A stretch of DNA of 64,000 nt from Paramacrobiotus metropolitanus (lineage: Eukaryota > Tardigrada > Eutardigrada > Parachela > Macrobiotidae), in NCBI RefSeq assembly GCF_019649055.1, contig NW_026570288.1, positions 1-64,000 on the forward strand. Direction: 5' to 3'. The position numbers and the translations under genes were made by a program. Position 1 is the stretch's first letter. Every line of letters begins with the position of its first letter. The notes under the pieces are model-generated. The model searched no databases, had not been told where the DNA came from, and was given only the letters and a program-made list of their open reading frames with translations. Shown piece by piece: positions 50,657 through 62,324 of the stretch.

Positions 50657-50884
50657 CTTGGCACTACTACGTATTTTTTCTGATTTCTGACTGAACTGAA
50701 TATTTCTATTTCCTGGATGATAAATTTCCCATCATCCAGTATGGAGGGTGGCTGCGGGACGTAGCTGGATAGATATCCAGCGAGCTGACGTGGCAGCTGT
50801 CCCGCAGTACCCAGCGCCCACGACCGTTACTGACGTAAGTTTCTATTCTCTCTGGTCTCACCACGATATTTCCTCAGCTGATTT

Positions 50885-53809
50885 ATGGAGACTAACACCG
50901 TTTCTCCCTCTTCGAGCGCAACAACGGCTTCTAGACGAAATCAACCAGTGAAGCAGCCAGTTGCCTGCCCAGACTGCGGAGAGCTCTTCACCCGTCTGGA
51001 TTTACATCGCAACAAATCGACTTGCCTGAAAACCCAAGCAAGTAAAGAACGAAACATCCTCCCCACAACGAAATCTGCGATCCCCGCCACTGTGTTGTGC
51101 GAAAACCAGGCTCAAACACTGGCAAAGCTCCGCGCTGCTACTCCGTTGGCTCCCCGGGTTCCCCGAGCGTTACGAATCTCTGTTGCGAACGATTTGTGCA
51201 CGTTGCTTAACGAATGCTGTACAGGCAACACACCGGCGGCATGGACGAAGTTAAGCACTTTTGCGTTCGAGATATTTCGCCTACCAGCTGAGAAAACGGA
51301 GTTATCGGTAACCGCTGCCCTACGTCTAAATCTCATTACCCGTGACGCGCCTCCCGTTCCCCACATCCGTCCCCGCCAGGCTGCAGGAAATCCTGAAGAA
51401 GCCATTGCACGAAGAGTAAATAGCAAATTCCAGGACTGTGCTATTTCGGCCGCAGTTAAAGCCCTGTGCTCGACGGATAACGTTATTCGTCCATCCCCAG
51501 AATCGGCGTTGGTGTTGCAGGAGAAGCACCCCCGGGCGTGTGCTCATGCGACACCGGTTGACAAGCCCCAAGCACAGTTCTTGATCTCTGACGTTACCAC
51601 TGATGAAATACTCGACGCCGTCCGTTCTTTCCCGCATGGATCCTCTGGAGGTCTATTTGGTATGCGCCCTCAACATATGAAAGACCTGATAGGATACGGA
51701 ACGAACGAGCACGAAAAAAGACTTTGCTCAGCACTTGCAGGTGCCGTGACGAAGATGATCTCGGGGGATTTACCTGACGAAATCCTCCCCTCGCTGTATG
51801 GCGCTACGCTGACTGGGCTTCAGAAACCGAACGGCGGGATTCGCCCCATTGCAGTTGGTAATACGATCCGCCGTATCGCATCGAAAATCATTTGTCGCAG
51901 AGTGAAAGATCGTATGGTAGAAAAGCTGTTCCCATATCAAGTTGGATTCGGTGTAAAAGGGGGAGCCGAGGCTGCCATACACGCGACACGCATGTTTGTT
52001 AGTCAGGAGGGTGAATGTCGTGTACTTGTCAAGTTGGATTTCGCGAATGCGTTTAATTGTGTTTATCGGCACAAGATCCTAGAGACGGTGAAAACCGAAA
52101 TGCCAGAATATTTTCCGTTTTTTCATCAGTGCTACGGTAAGCCAACCTCCTTGGCTTTTGGGGAGCACATTATTCAGTCAGAAGAAGGACTTCACCAGGG
52201 CGACCCATCAGCACCCCTGCTCTACAGCCTCGTTACGTTACCTATATCAAAAGCTTTGAAATCCACATTAAAGGTGTCATTTCTTGATGATGTCACTTTT
52301 GGAGGAGAGTTCGACGTGGTGTGTGAAGACATCGACACTGTCCGGGCGATGTCAGCTGAAGTGGGACTGCAACTCAACGAGGACAAATGTGAGTATTACA
52401 TCTGTGGAGGAAACCCAGAACAGCGCGCGCAGACCGAAGCAGCTTTCGTTCAGCGATACCCAAGCATGAAGCGCCTCACCGAGCAAGATGTCATCCTCCT
52501 TGGTGCAGGGATTACACGTGAATCGGTCGGCCCACTTTTGGAAGAGAAAGTCGATATGGTAAACAAGATGATATCTCGTTTGCCACTTTTGCCATCCCAT
52601 CAGGCACTCTTTCTCTTGAAGAATTGCCTGTCTGTCCCTAAACTGATGCACATTTTACGAACTAGCGAAGCCTTTAGTTTTCCGGAAATCCTAACGAAGT
52701 TCGACTCTACTGTGCGCAAGAGTCTGGAAAGAATTGTCAACGTGAGCATTACTGACGAAATCTGGGAACAAGCATCCTTGCCTGTCCGGGTGGGCGGTTT
52801 GGGCATCAGACGCACCGAACGACTAGCAGCTTCGGCATTCCTTGCCTCGGTCAATTCGGTACGCTCGCTGGTGCCATATATGACAGACCTGTACAGCGAA
52901 GCATATGCGACATGTGCGGAAAAAGCTTGGAAATCAATGGGGCCCGCGGAATTCCCCGATGAAAATTTGCGTGCTTCGCAGCGTGCTTGGGACATCCCGG
53001 TCGTCCTTTACCAGAAAGAAGCAGTATTACGTCAAACTGATTCCGTTAACCAGAAAGCCCGGCTGTTAGCTGTGTCTCAGCCTGAGTCTGGGTTGTGGCT
53101 AAATGCAGTCCCAGTGGCGAGCCTCGGCACTATGTTGTCGAATACCGAAGTAAGGATATCCATTGCGCAGCGCATCGGCGCCCCAGTATGCGTCGAACAC
53201 CGGTGCAAATGCGGCAGCACTGTTGATAAATGGGGATATCACGGCTTAGGATGCAAGCACCTGAAAGCGAAAATTTCCCGCCATAACGAAATCAGAGATG
53301 TGATCCACCGCGCCTGTGGGTCAGCCAGTATCCCTTCCGTTCTCGAGCCACCAGGCCTTTACCGCGATACCCAGAAAAGGCCAGATGGCATGACCTCGGT
53401 TCCCTTCAGTCAAGGAAAATCCTGGGTGTGGGATGTCACCTGCACGGATACCATGGCCACCAGCTACATCGCCAAGACATCCCAGGAAGCCGGCGCTGCC
53501 GCCACCATGGCGGAGGCGAAGAAAAACCACAAGCACGGATATTTACGCGATAATTTCAATTTCTCTGCTTTGGTTTTTGAAACAATGGGTGTGTGGGGTA
53601 AAGAATCGAAATGTAAGATGTCTATACTCGGTAAGATGCTTTTTGAGAGGACACAGGAGAAACGGTCCACTCAGTTTCTGAAGCAGAGAATCAGTGTTGC
53701 TTTAATGCGAGGTAATGCTGCTTGTGTTCAGGAAACGTTTTGTATCGGTCTGAAGTCTGGTGAAACCGCCTTTCCAGAAGGTACATACTGTACCTATATC
53801 GAACAGTGA
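50885..53809 (+). mobile_element. R2-like non-LTR retrotransposon, intact 974-codon ORF
   Basis: One protein combines DNA binding, reverse transcription and target cleavage. Near residue 28 is a CCHC finger (CPDCGELF, H41, C47). The reverse transcriptase spans about 290-520: GLQKPNGGIRPIAVG, LVKLDFANAFNCV (motif A, about 382), GLHQGDPSAPLLYS (motif B) and SFLDDVTFGG (motif C; usual FADD is FLDD). The C-terminal part holds a CKCGS-H-GLGC-H cysteine/histidine motif (about 773) and RPDG...VWDVT (about 831-850), fitting the PD-(D/E)xK restriction-like endonuclease of the R2 superfamily. The ORF has no stop or shift. The element ends were not located: no poly(A) tail or clear target-site duplication was seen. 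Nothing links it to rDNA, so it is not a canonical R2 insertion. Confidence 0.88.
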
Positions 53810-54449
53810 GAAATTACCTGCATTTCCAGGCTGTCCAGATACTTTATCAAATTACTCGTTTTTTTTGCTATAAGTTAATAATCTGATTAAACGTAAACTG
53901 GGATAAAGGATGCCGAGAAGCGTAGAAATCTGGCCTACTCGCTTTAAATGCACTTATACCACAAAAGTATAATGTATGCGTTTGAATCCGGAACTTAAAA
54001 TTTTTAATTTGAAAATTTCACTTTAAATACACCAACGTTTACACTGCTTTTATTTCAGGATGTACAAATTTAAATTAATGCCCGTACTAATCTTGTCTGT
54101 CTGTAGTACAGTATGTATGTAATACTACGTATTCATCTGCGATAACACATCCTCGGTACATGAAATTTTAGAAATATTGGAAAAAAGTACTTCAGTTAAA
54201 ACAGGTTTAGATAAGCAGCAAAATTAGGCAAGTTTAATGACAGTTAAGAACTTAAGGTAACCATAATGTTAACATTGCGGAGATCTCTCTGTAAACCACC
54301 ATTTAACACAATGCAACAATTGTTTGCATGCACCGGAAGATGCAGTACAAGTACAACTGTACTATATAAGTATTGCACTGGATTAGGATGTTACAGCTTA
54401 CAGGGAATAAAAAGAAGTTTTACGTGCCAGTTTAACTCCACCCAAGCGT
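53810..54449. other. Retrotransposon 3' flank
   Basis: Begins with a possible element 3' UTR (T-run at 53859-53866). No gene recognised. Confidence 0.4.
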
Positions 54450-54900
54450 TTGATTTCGAATCTCCATGAACCGGGATGAACGCTACAAAAACGTCTTGGC
54501 GAGAATCTTGCAGAACATTCCTGAACCCTCGGCCGAACAACAGACGTGGAAGCAAACAGGGGTGCATTCGAAATTCAGTCGTTTACCAGGTAACTGCTGT
54601 GCGTGTTATTAGGTTCACCAGGCAGTATCGTAGTAGTGACGATAATTTGATACCGTTTATAAAATAATTATTCTTATTCTTGGTTTTTGTCCAGAATTCA
54701 TGATTCAGTTTTATGGTATTATCATACGACCAACGTCTCTTCCAGTTGTGCATTTATTTCCGATTCCCAGTACTGGTTCAGCGTGGGAATCACTGTACGA
54801 CAACTGCATTTGTGTGCATCTACGTCATTCCCCTTCATATTATTTTCGCTTCTGTTTTGGATGGACTTCACAATCACCCACACCTGCATCGGTATGTGGA
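54450..54900 (+). promoter_or_regulatory. IgE upstream module
   Basis: GATTTCGAATCTCCATGAAC, CATTCCTGAACCCTCGGCCG, AGACGTGGAAGCAAACAGGG, TTTTTGTCCAGAATTCATG and CAGTACTGGTTCAGCGTGGG match the other Ig upstream modules, in gene orientation, about 1.1-1.5 kb before the start. Confidence 0.6.
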
Positions 54901-55994
54901 AAAAAAACTTAAGGTTGTATTACAAGGCTTTGTTGCCTGTTGGTGCCGTAAGCGTGATTCGAGCAATAAATATGTTTGACTGCTCAATGTGCAACAGCTG
55001 GCAAGCAGTTTTATGCATTTCTTAATTCTGTTTAGTATTTCATTATTATTTTTCCCAGTTATATTAAGGAAATCGCATTTCGCATTGTATGATTTGTATC
55101 CTATAAGTTTCTGTACTATTACAAAAAATTGTGCAGCCGTTCCGAATAACTGTGAACATAGAAATTTTCTCTTTCTATGTATAATTTTACTGCCGAAGCC
55201 AAGCACTCTTCGTCGACCAGGGTATTAGTTGCAGTTTTTATGGGCATAACTGATAATCGAAACTGCGGCCACTAAACTGAATTTGGCGCTTACAGACGTT
55301 TGAGGCGACAAATCCTAAACGGTTGTCGTGATAAAGAGTTATTCTAATTAATGGTATCTTCTAGTTTTACATTTCAGCTGTGCGTATTTGGCGAAAATTT
55401 AAGTGAGCTACAGAGTACTGTAAAAATTAAAATTAGTGCGCAGTCGCCACAACATATATCTATCAGGGAATCGAAGGGTGCTTACCGTTTGCTGAAGACG
55501 GGACGTAACGTGTCTTCAGCATCCTGATTTCATCAGACGTATAAAACCCGTTTGATGCTCAGAACCATAAATATTGATCACCAAAAAGGTGCTTTCTATC
55601 AGGATGAGGCGTAGTTAGTACATTATCCGTTGCTTGCTGTGTACAGAAGATACGGCAGGCATGTACTCGTATTATTAATTTTTATAGTTTATGTAAAACT
55701 TAGGTGCTGCTTTTCTTTATGTGCTGTATTTACAACAAAATATTCTCATTTAATTTCTCTCATTTTACGTCGCTCAAATGCCAGATGTACAGTATACAAC
55801 TTTATTATTTAATACGCTACACATACATACGCTTTTATGAAGAAACACAATATTTTGTTTTTGTTGATTTCCCGTTTGTAAGTAAAGCCAACACCGTCCG
55901 AAAAGACGAAAAAACTACTCTCAGTTCTATGCTTCATACGACTAATTGAAGGAAGTAAACACTTTTTGCGTCCAGGATGTACAACTGCTTAACC
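54901..55994. other. IgE upstream region
   Basis: A+T-rich spacer. No gene recognised. Confidence 0.4.
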
Positions 55995-58912
55995 ATGTGG
56001 ATGCTTTTGACGTGGATTGCCGGTGTTGCAGCCATTGGGCTCTTCCAGCGAGTGCAGGCTAAAAGTGATTTACCGCCACCCGATTTCTTTCCGCCTGGTT
56101 AGAGGATTATCTGTATGATCTGTTTATATTAAACTAACTTATAACGACATTTTGTTGGTTCGAACCCAGGAAATGGCAAGAACACAGCTGGAAGACCTTC
56201 GGTCGAGACGCACAATGTCCCTGCCGGTTTTCCCGCTGCCTTCACGTGTAAGCAGCAGGATGTTACAAATGTAACGGTGTCCTGGCTGCATAACACTACC
56301 AAGATTATGGATGCGACGCAGGACAAGAATACGCGATACGCTGTGAAAACGGAACCAGGAACGTCCACCTTCACTATCGACCACGTTCAGGTCAGAGATC
56401 AAGGCACGGTTACGTGCCAGGTGCTGAGTGGGGCCGGTCTTGTCGAAGGCACGGTGACCTTTGAAGTCAGCAAAATCGGTAAGTTAACGTGCTATTTACA
56501 GTTGTTATGCATTATGCTAATACTGCTTGATTTGTAGCCATTGAAGTTAACCAGCGTAATGTTAGCGATGAAATCGCCTACATCCTTGACACAACTATTA
56601 CAGCGACGTACACCTGTGCAATTAAGTATGCACCGAAAGACGCCAAATTGAGCTGGTATGATAAAGAAACCGAATTGAACTCGACAACCTGCAAGGGTGA
56701 GAATTACTGGGAAACTGTTTGTTCCATGTAGAGTAAAAAATCTTGAATTTCTTATTATATTTTATCTCCATATTACAGACGGACAATGCGAGGTTATAAG
56801 CTATCCTGAATCTGAGGATGTCAAGAAAGCCATCGTTATGTATTCAGCCGTGAAATTCGTTCCCAAAGATGGCTTGCGTTGCAAACTAATCAATAGTACT
56901 GGTGGCACCGCGCAACAGTCAGGCGTTATCAAACAGATAACTTTTAATAGTAAGTGATAATTTTCCATATCTGTTAAATGTGTAGTACTGTACATTGGCG
57001 CCCCTTGTCATTTCTAGTTGGGCGTGATAAAAGAAATGTTGCGCAATACTAATAGTTATTGCAAACTTTATGGCTTAAAAAAGCCGAGATATTTTTTATA
57101 TGTTGACTATGTGTTGATTAATCACATAAATAAGACTTATGTGATTAATGAAGACGTAGTCATAACTCATAAGGCATGTAGTGCCGTGTACGTAAGCGGA
57201 CAGTCCCTTTATTTTACTGTCTTCCGCGTACAAATACTTATGATTATCGATAATCGCTCGATTTAATATGCCATGCTCTTCTGCAACTTGCATAGCGATT
57301 ATTTTACTTGTTTGTGGAAATCGGTTGTTTATAGTTTAAAATGTGTTTTGCAGGGAAGCCAAAGTTTTGCGGGATGCATGTGACAAATAAACACATTCTG
57401 GTGGAGAGCGGTGAAATGGTCACTATTACATGTGTTGCCTGCATAGACCCCAAGTACGCATCCAAGCTGCTTCTGTACATCAACAACACGAAGGTTGCCG
57501 AATCCGACAGCTGTGTGGGAGACCAGCGGCTAGTGCTGACGTACCCATTCGTTGCTCATCCAGAAAACAACACCGCTCGAGTCGAGTGTAAAATCGTTAA
57601 CGAAACCCACGGGGAACTGGAACCATCCGCCAAACTGCCACTCCGCGTACTGTGTAAGTGGCCATATTTTTTTACTGAATTTATTTAAAGCCGCACATCA
57701 GTGACATCACGCACTCGCACCCGTACGAGAGATCTGCTTTGGTTTGACCTGTGTTTTTGGAAAATTTTCTAGAAATCTGCTGACTAACTAATTCGAGTTA
57801 TATTTTTCACGACAACCTCTTAGCTAAAGATTTTAAATTGGTAAAATTTCAGCTACTTCCGGTGCGTGACGTAACTACAGCCGCCCGTTTTGGCCGAGTA
57901 ATACGCTTTCTGGTTTGAAGTTTTTGAAAATTACCCTTCCTTTGATTTTCCTTGTGGCGCTTGGGATTTGCTGCCATAGTTTCATAGAAAAATTAACGAA
58001 AAAGTAAAATGAATTATTTTAAGCTGTAATTCAGTAAACGTGTGAGGAATAGGAGCCTGGAGATTTTCAGAAACCCGGCGATGAGCAAGTTTTTGGTTGT
58101 GCGTTTTAGTATTATTTTTTTTAAAAACGGGCCGTTGAAACGGGAAATGGGATGGGATGGAAGGAAATGGGTCTGATCCAAAAATTATGGGATCTGGAAA
58201 AAGGAAACATGTGCAACCTTTGGTAACGAATATCATCTTCTTTAATAACTATTATTGGTAGTTGGTCCCGACGACGGATCGGTTATAGTGACTGCGCCAG
58301 CCACCGTCTCGCCCAACCAAAAGTTTGAAGTCCGCTGTCATTCCGGAAATAAGTATCGCATGCTATGGCTTCACTGGTTTGCGATTCCTGGAAAGTCGTA
58401 TGGAACATACACCACTCACACTGAACCTGGTACGTTGATGTCCTCTGTGCATGAACCGTTCCTGCTTGTACAGGCCTTTTACAGGCGTTTATTAATTTAA
58501 AGCACATTTCTGATGGTTAGGGGAAACGATGCAATACGGCAGCATTTGGGTAACACCCGAAGCCGGAGCCACCTCAATCAACATTACTTGCATGACCAGG
58601 AAGCCGCACAACGGTCAGATCGTTCAGGCAAATGCCGTGGTTTATGTGAACGCCGAAAGCGCCGCCGACGAGACTGGGGCGGAGAGTAGCGCCAACATCC
58701 AGCCGGCTGAGCTTACCGGTTCGTTGCCGCGGACGAGCCAACCTGTGGATCATGACGAACATGATGCCGTCTTCGTTGGCGTTGGATCGGTTGCTGCGGC
58801 CGCGGGCGTGGTAGGATTACTGATGGTGGTGTTTGTGGGTTATCCATCGCACATCCGGGCATTCCACGAAAGCGACCTTGCGAGCCATCTGGTGCGTTAC
58901 CGTCGCAACTAG
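55995..58912 (+). CDS. IgE: four-Ig single-pass membrane receptor
   Basis: Exons: 55995-56097 (signal peptide, MWMLLTWIAGVAAIGLFQ), 56170-56478, 56538-56696, 56779-56949, 57354-57653, 58262-58429 and 58521-58912, all phase 1, giving 533 residues. Another ATG, six codons upstream at 55977, is in frame. Ig1: FTCKQ, VSWLHN, DQGTVTCQV. Ig2: YTCAIKY, LSWYD, LRCKLI. Ig3: ITCVAC, LLLYINN, VECKIV. Ig4: VRCHSG, LHWFAI, NITCMT. The helix is FVGVGSVAAAAGVVGLLMVV. The first donor is GTTAGA, weaker than its paralogues'. Just after the helix there is one extra T (GTGTTTGTGGG against GTGTTGTGG in IgD), which puts the tail in another frame. The alternative frame would splice at CATCTG/GTGCGT to an exon at 59134-59239 (tail containing NNPQFAYRRK, like IgD). 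Ectodomain and helix are intact either way. Confidence 0.82.
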
Positions 58913-59133
58913 CTGATTACTTCATAAAGTTAAGTGAAATTAATTTCACTTAATATCGGTTTCAAGTTACGTATTTCTGGTTACGTACCACGCATTCGAA
59001 GACTTGTTTGGTGCACGAATTTGGTACCATGTACCGGGCCACTTCCCTTAAAAATAAAAATTATGAAGTTGACGATCGTACGATACTAGCTATTTTCTTG
59101 TAGTGTCCCTTGATCGGAAGAACCTCACGTTAG

Positions 59134-59239
59134 CCATCCGGCGAACAATCCTCAGTTCGCATACCGCCGCAAAATTCTTTCAAGAAAGTACCCTCTTTAT
59201 TATGTAGCTTATGCTTTACTCGTTATTTTTTGGTTATGA
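59134..59239 (+). other. Possible last exon of IgE
   Basis: A CACGTTAG acceptor followed by a 34-codon frame with NNPQFAYRRK, like the IgD tail SDQFAYHRK, ending in TGA. IgE reaches it in frame only if the extra T after the helix is a sequence error. Confidence 0.4.
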
Positions 59240-59409
59240 ATTATGATAATACTGCCTGCGCGAAGCTCTCGTGGAAAAGCCGCGCCTGCGTACGTATGTG
59301 CAAGCACTACTACTACTAAAGTAATTATTACTTAAGTATGATTCATGTAGAAAACTGGAACGGCAGAATGCGGGCCAGCGTTTTTCCAGTATAGCCATGC
59401 CAAAGTTAT

Positions 59410-61331
59410 TCAGTAAATAAATTCTTGATCAGCTGCTTGAATTTAAACTGGTGTAAACATTTCGAGAAGAACGTTGTTAACGTAATCAGAATACAAAATG
59501 AAACTTTCTGTTACAGACATTCGCAGCTGCAGTTCCCAACCAGGTGCCACCGGCTGCGGCTACAGTAAAGATAGGATTATACATGTTTTAGGAAAATAAG
59601 GAAAACAAATACTGGAAAAGGCCTGTAGACAACTGCTCATTTTCGCGCTGTATATACCCTGTGGCTGTAACACCTGCTTTTGCGCGCCCGCAAACACCGT
59701 TGCCGCACTGTTTACGGCACTGTTTACGGCCAAAACGAAGTGAAAAATTGCAGAAAAAGGGTTTGAACAATTAGTAGGTCATCTGGCTACAACATGTTGT
59801 TAAAAGTAATGCCACAAAAGCTTCAGTTTTATCTATACACATAATTATGCACTTACTACCACATACACACACATAGTCACTGACATCACCTTTGGACGGC
59901 CAAAACGGAGCGTGAGGTTTAATAAGGTAGTTTGCACAGCGTCGATCGAGAGTTTTAAAGCGCTGTATGGAACTTCGCCGAAAGAAAAATTGGCGAAGTT
60001 CGTTACAGCGAAACAAAAATCCCACATGGGTTTCTGAAAAAACGGATGTTCTTTTTCCGAAAAATCAAGTAATCAAGACTTTGTGGTGACATCCATTGGT
60101 ACAACCGTACAATCATTACAATTCTCGGAGAAGCGTCTACGCTGTACAGAGAAATGACAACGGAAACAGCATCTCCTCGAACAAATCGCTTTTATTTCAA
60201 TGAAAATAAATGCTAAAATCACATCAAATGCAAAATCTAAAGGAGAAAGGGCATAAAAACATCTCCATGCTGAAAGTACTGACGTTGTCACTTGTCAGTA
60301 CCGATGCTGGCACTCGACTGAACTGGCATGATGAAGCACGCGGTTTATCCGTGTGCTGAGTGGCCAAAAAGGAGGCGTGGCTATCCGCCGTATCCTGTGC
60401 TCTATGCACGGCACTCTGACACAATGGATGTCACCACAATGTTTCGATGACCACAGAGTCTTGGTGACTAAAGTCTTAACTGGATGCTAGAGGCTTCCAT
60501 AACTGCTAATTTTCCGCTACAGTACCTATAGTGGAGCGTTTGATGGCTGCATACGTGCTTGAGTGATTTTAATAATAATATCTCACATAAAATAACAATG
60601 AAATAAAAACTACGGATTTCATGTGGTGGCGCCTCGAGTAAAATGACTATTCTAGGTACTAACTTTTCGGTTACTTATTAAGTTTTTTTAATGGAGAGGA
60701 CGAGAGCAAAATTTTTAATTTTGCTTTCGCCTCGTGCACGCCATATTCTACTGAGCTTGCAACGCGCCGAAGATTTTCATGAGCTTCCTCTGATGTAGTA
60801 GTCAGCAAATACCACAATAACCCTGGAGTTTTCGAAATATTTTACCGACATACGTTTCCACACTGCCAACCAACTATTTTACATATTCTAACGTTTCACT
60901 CTGCCGTGATTTTTTGCATACACAATGCACGTAGTGCCGTACCGTACATAATCGGAATCAAGGAGACTCAGCTTAGCACGTATTCGCAAATCAGTTGCAT
61001 TTCCGCTAAATGACTTCGTATGCGATTGATCTTAAAGTTAAATACACCGACAGATACAGACCTGTAGAAGATTTATGATAATTCTATATGTAGTGGCGTT
61101 TCGAATGAATATGTACCGCAAAAAAATCCTTTCAAAATAAAAAGGCATCGCAACATGTTTTAAGATGCGTTAAATTTTTATACGCGACACTAACTGAGCA
61201 ATAATATGCTAGGCTATAAACACCTATAATTCATGCAGCCCTAAACAGTGATTTGGCTTCTCCTTTCGCTTATCAAGCTGATATAAGAGAACTTCCTGAT
61301 TTTCCCGTGCAAGTCAATTTCCGGTGTCCGC
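59410..61331. other. Intergenic, about 1.9 kb
   Basis: No gene recognised. A 10-bp perfect hairpin (GAACTTCGCC...GGCGAAGTTC) lies at about 59969-60001. The last part near 61240-61331 is the 3' flank of the GPCR, also copied at 13817-13900. Confidence 0.4.
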
Positions 61332-62324
61332 TTATTTACCAAAACCAGCCAGGCTCCATTTTTTCTTTGTTGCCAGCACACTGAATGCGAATAACCACGG
61401 ATCAAATATCGCCTGTATGGAGTACATCGTCATGGCCACTGATAGCACATTTTCCGGTATCCATTTCCCCGAATATTTAATCGTACCGAAGCTAACAATA
61501 CCCGGTGTCCAAAAGATGAAACAGCTGACGGCCGTCAAAGACAACACCAAAAACGGTTTACTCGCTTCTTTCCGGGTGTTCTGTCGGTCACTTGCACCGG
61601 ATTCGTTTCCTGACGTATAGACTGCGTTCTTCCGGTGTCGTTTCCATCGGTTGATACATAAATGCACATACGCCACGATGATGAACATCAATGTCAGCGC
61701 ATGCAGCGCGAAATCGAAATGGCTCCACAGGATTTGTTTCATGTAGTCCACGTGGCAACCGTGCTCCAGATAATCAATGGAATAGTACAGCGCGTCGAGG
61801 ACACATCCGGGCAATTCGATCAAATGAGCGAAGAGCACCGCGGCGAAACAGATCAACAGCGCCACTTTTCGGTTGTGATGTTGCCGGTACGAGATGGGAG
61901 AATGCACTGCCCACAGCCGGTTGACGGAGATGCTGACGTGAATGCAGATCTGCGAAGCCGAACCGACACTGGTCAAGTAATTATGCAGGTCGCACAACGG
62001 TTTGCCCATCCACCATCTCCCGTGAACATTGCTCAGCAGATCCATCATGGGCGAAAACTGATAGATGGCGTTGCACACGGCGAGTGCCACCACGTACATG
62101 GTGAACGGAGTCAGCAAGGATTTGCGCAGAAACACTTCTACTAACAGACCAACGTTGGACGAGAATGACAGCAGCACCACAATGGTTTGACCAATCAGGT
62201 GCGAACTCCATTTCACTGTTAGCGCACTCTGATTTGCAGCAGTGAAAGTATGATTCGCAAGGCCAAGAAGGGAGGTGTTAAGGTCAACCCTGGTTAAAGA
62301 ATGCACGGTGCCATTTGAATCCAT
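61332..62324 (-). CDS. Class A orphan-type GPCR, single exon
   Basis: A seven-helix receptor of 330 residues, starting at ATG 62324 (MDSNGTVHSL). The N-terminus has glycosylation sites NGT, NTS, NHT and NQS. Helices: TIVVLLSFSSNVGLLVEVFL (TM1), MYVVALAVCNAIYQF (TM2), LCDLHNYLTSV...CIHVSISVNRLWAV (TM3), VALLICFAAVLFAHL (TM4), FDFALHALTLMFIIV (TM5), FLVLSLTAVSCFIFWTPGIV (TM6) and MTMYSIQAIFDPWLFAFSVL (TM7). The W-x-x-G before the TM3 cysteine and the TM4-TM5 loop cysteine (HGCHVD) are present. Class A signatures are altered: DRY is NRL, the TM2 aspartate is asparagine, CWxP is FWTP and NPxxY is DPWLF. The ligand is unknown. Fragments of paralogues lie at 13817 and 20965. Confidence 0.88.
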   Translation of the reverse strand: MDSNGTVHSLTRVDLNTSLLGLANHTFTAANQSALTVKWSSHLIGQTIVVLLSFSSNVGLLVEVFLRKSLLTPFTMYVVALAVCNAIYQFSPMMDLLSNVHGRWWMGKPLCDLHNYLTSVGSASQICIHVSISVNRLWAVHSPISYRQHHNRKVALLICFAAVLFAHLIELPGCVLDALYYSIDYLEHGCHVDYMKQILWSHFDFALHALTLMFIIVAYVHLCINRWKRHRKNAVYTSGNESGASDRQNTRKEASKPFLVLSLTAVSCFIFWTPGIVSFGTIKYSGKWIPENVLSVAMTMYSIQAIFDPWLFAFSVLATKKKWSLAGFGK

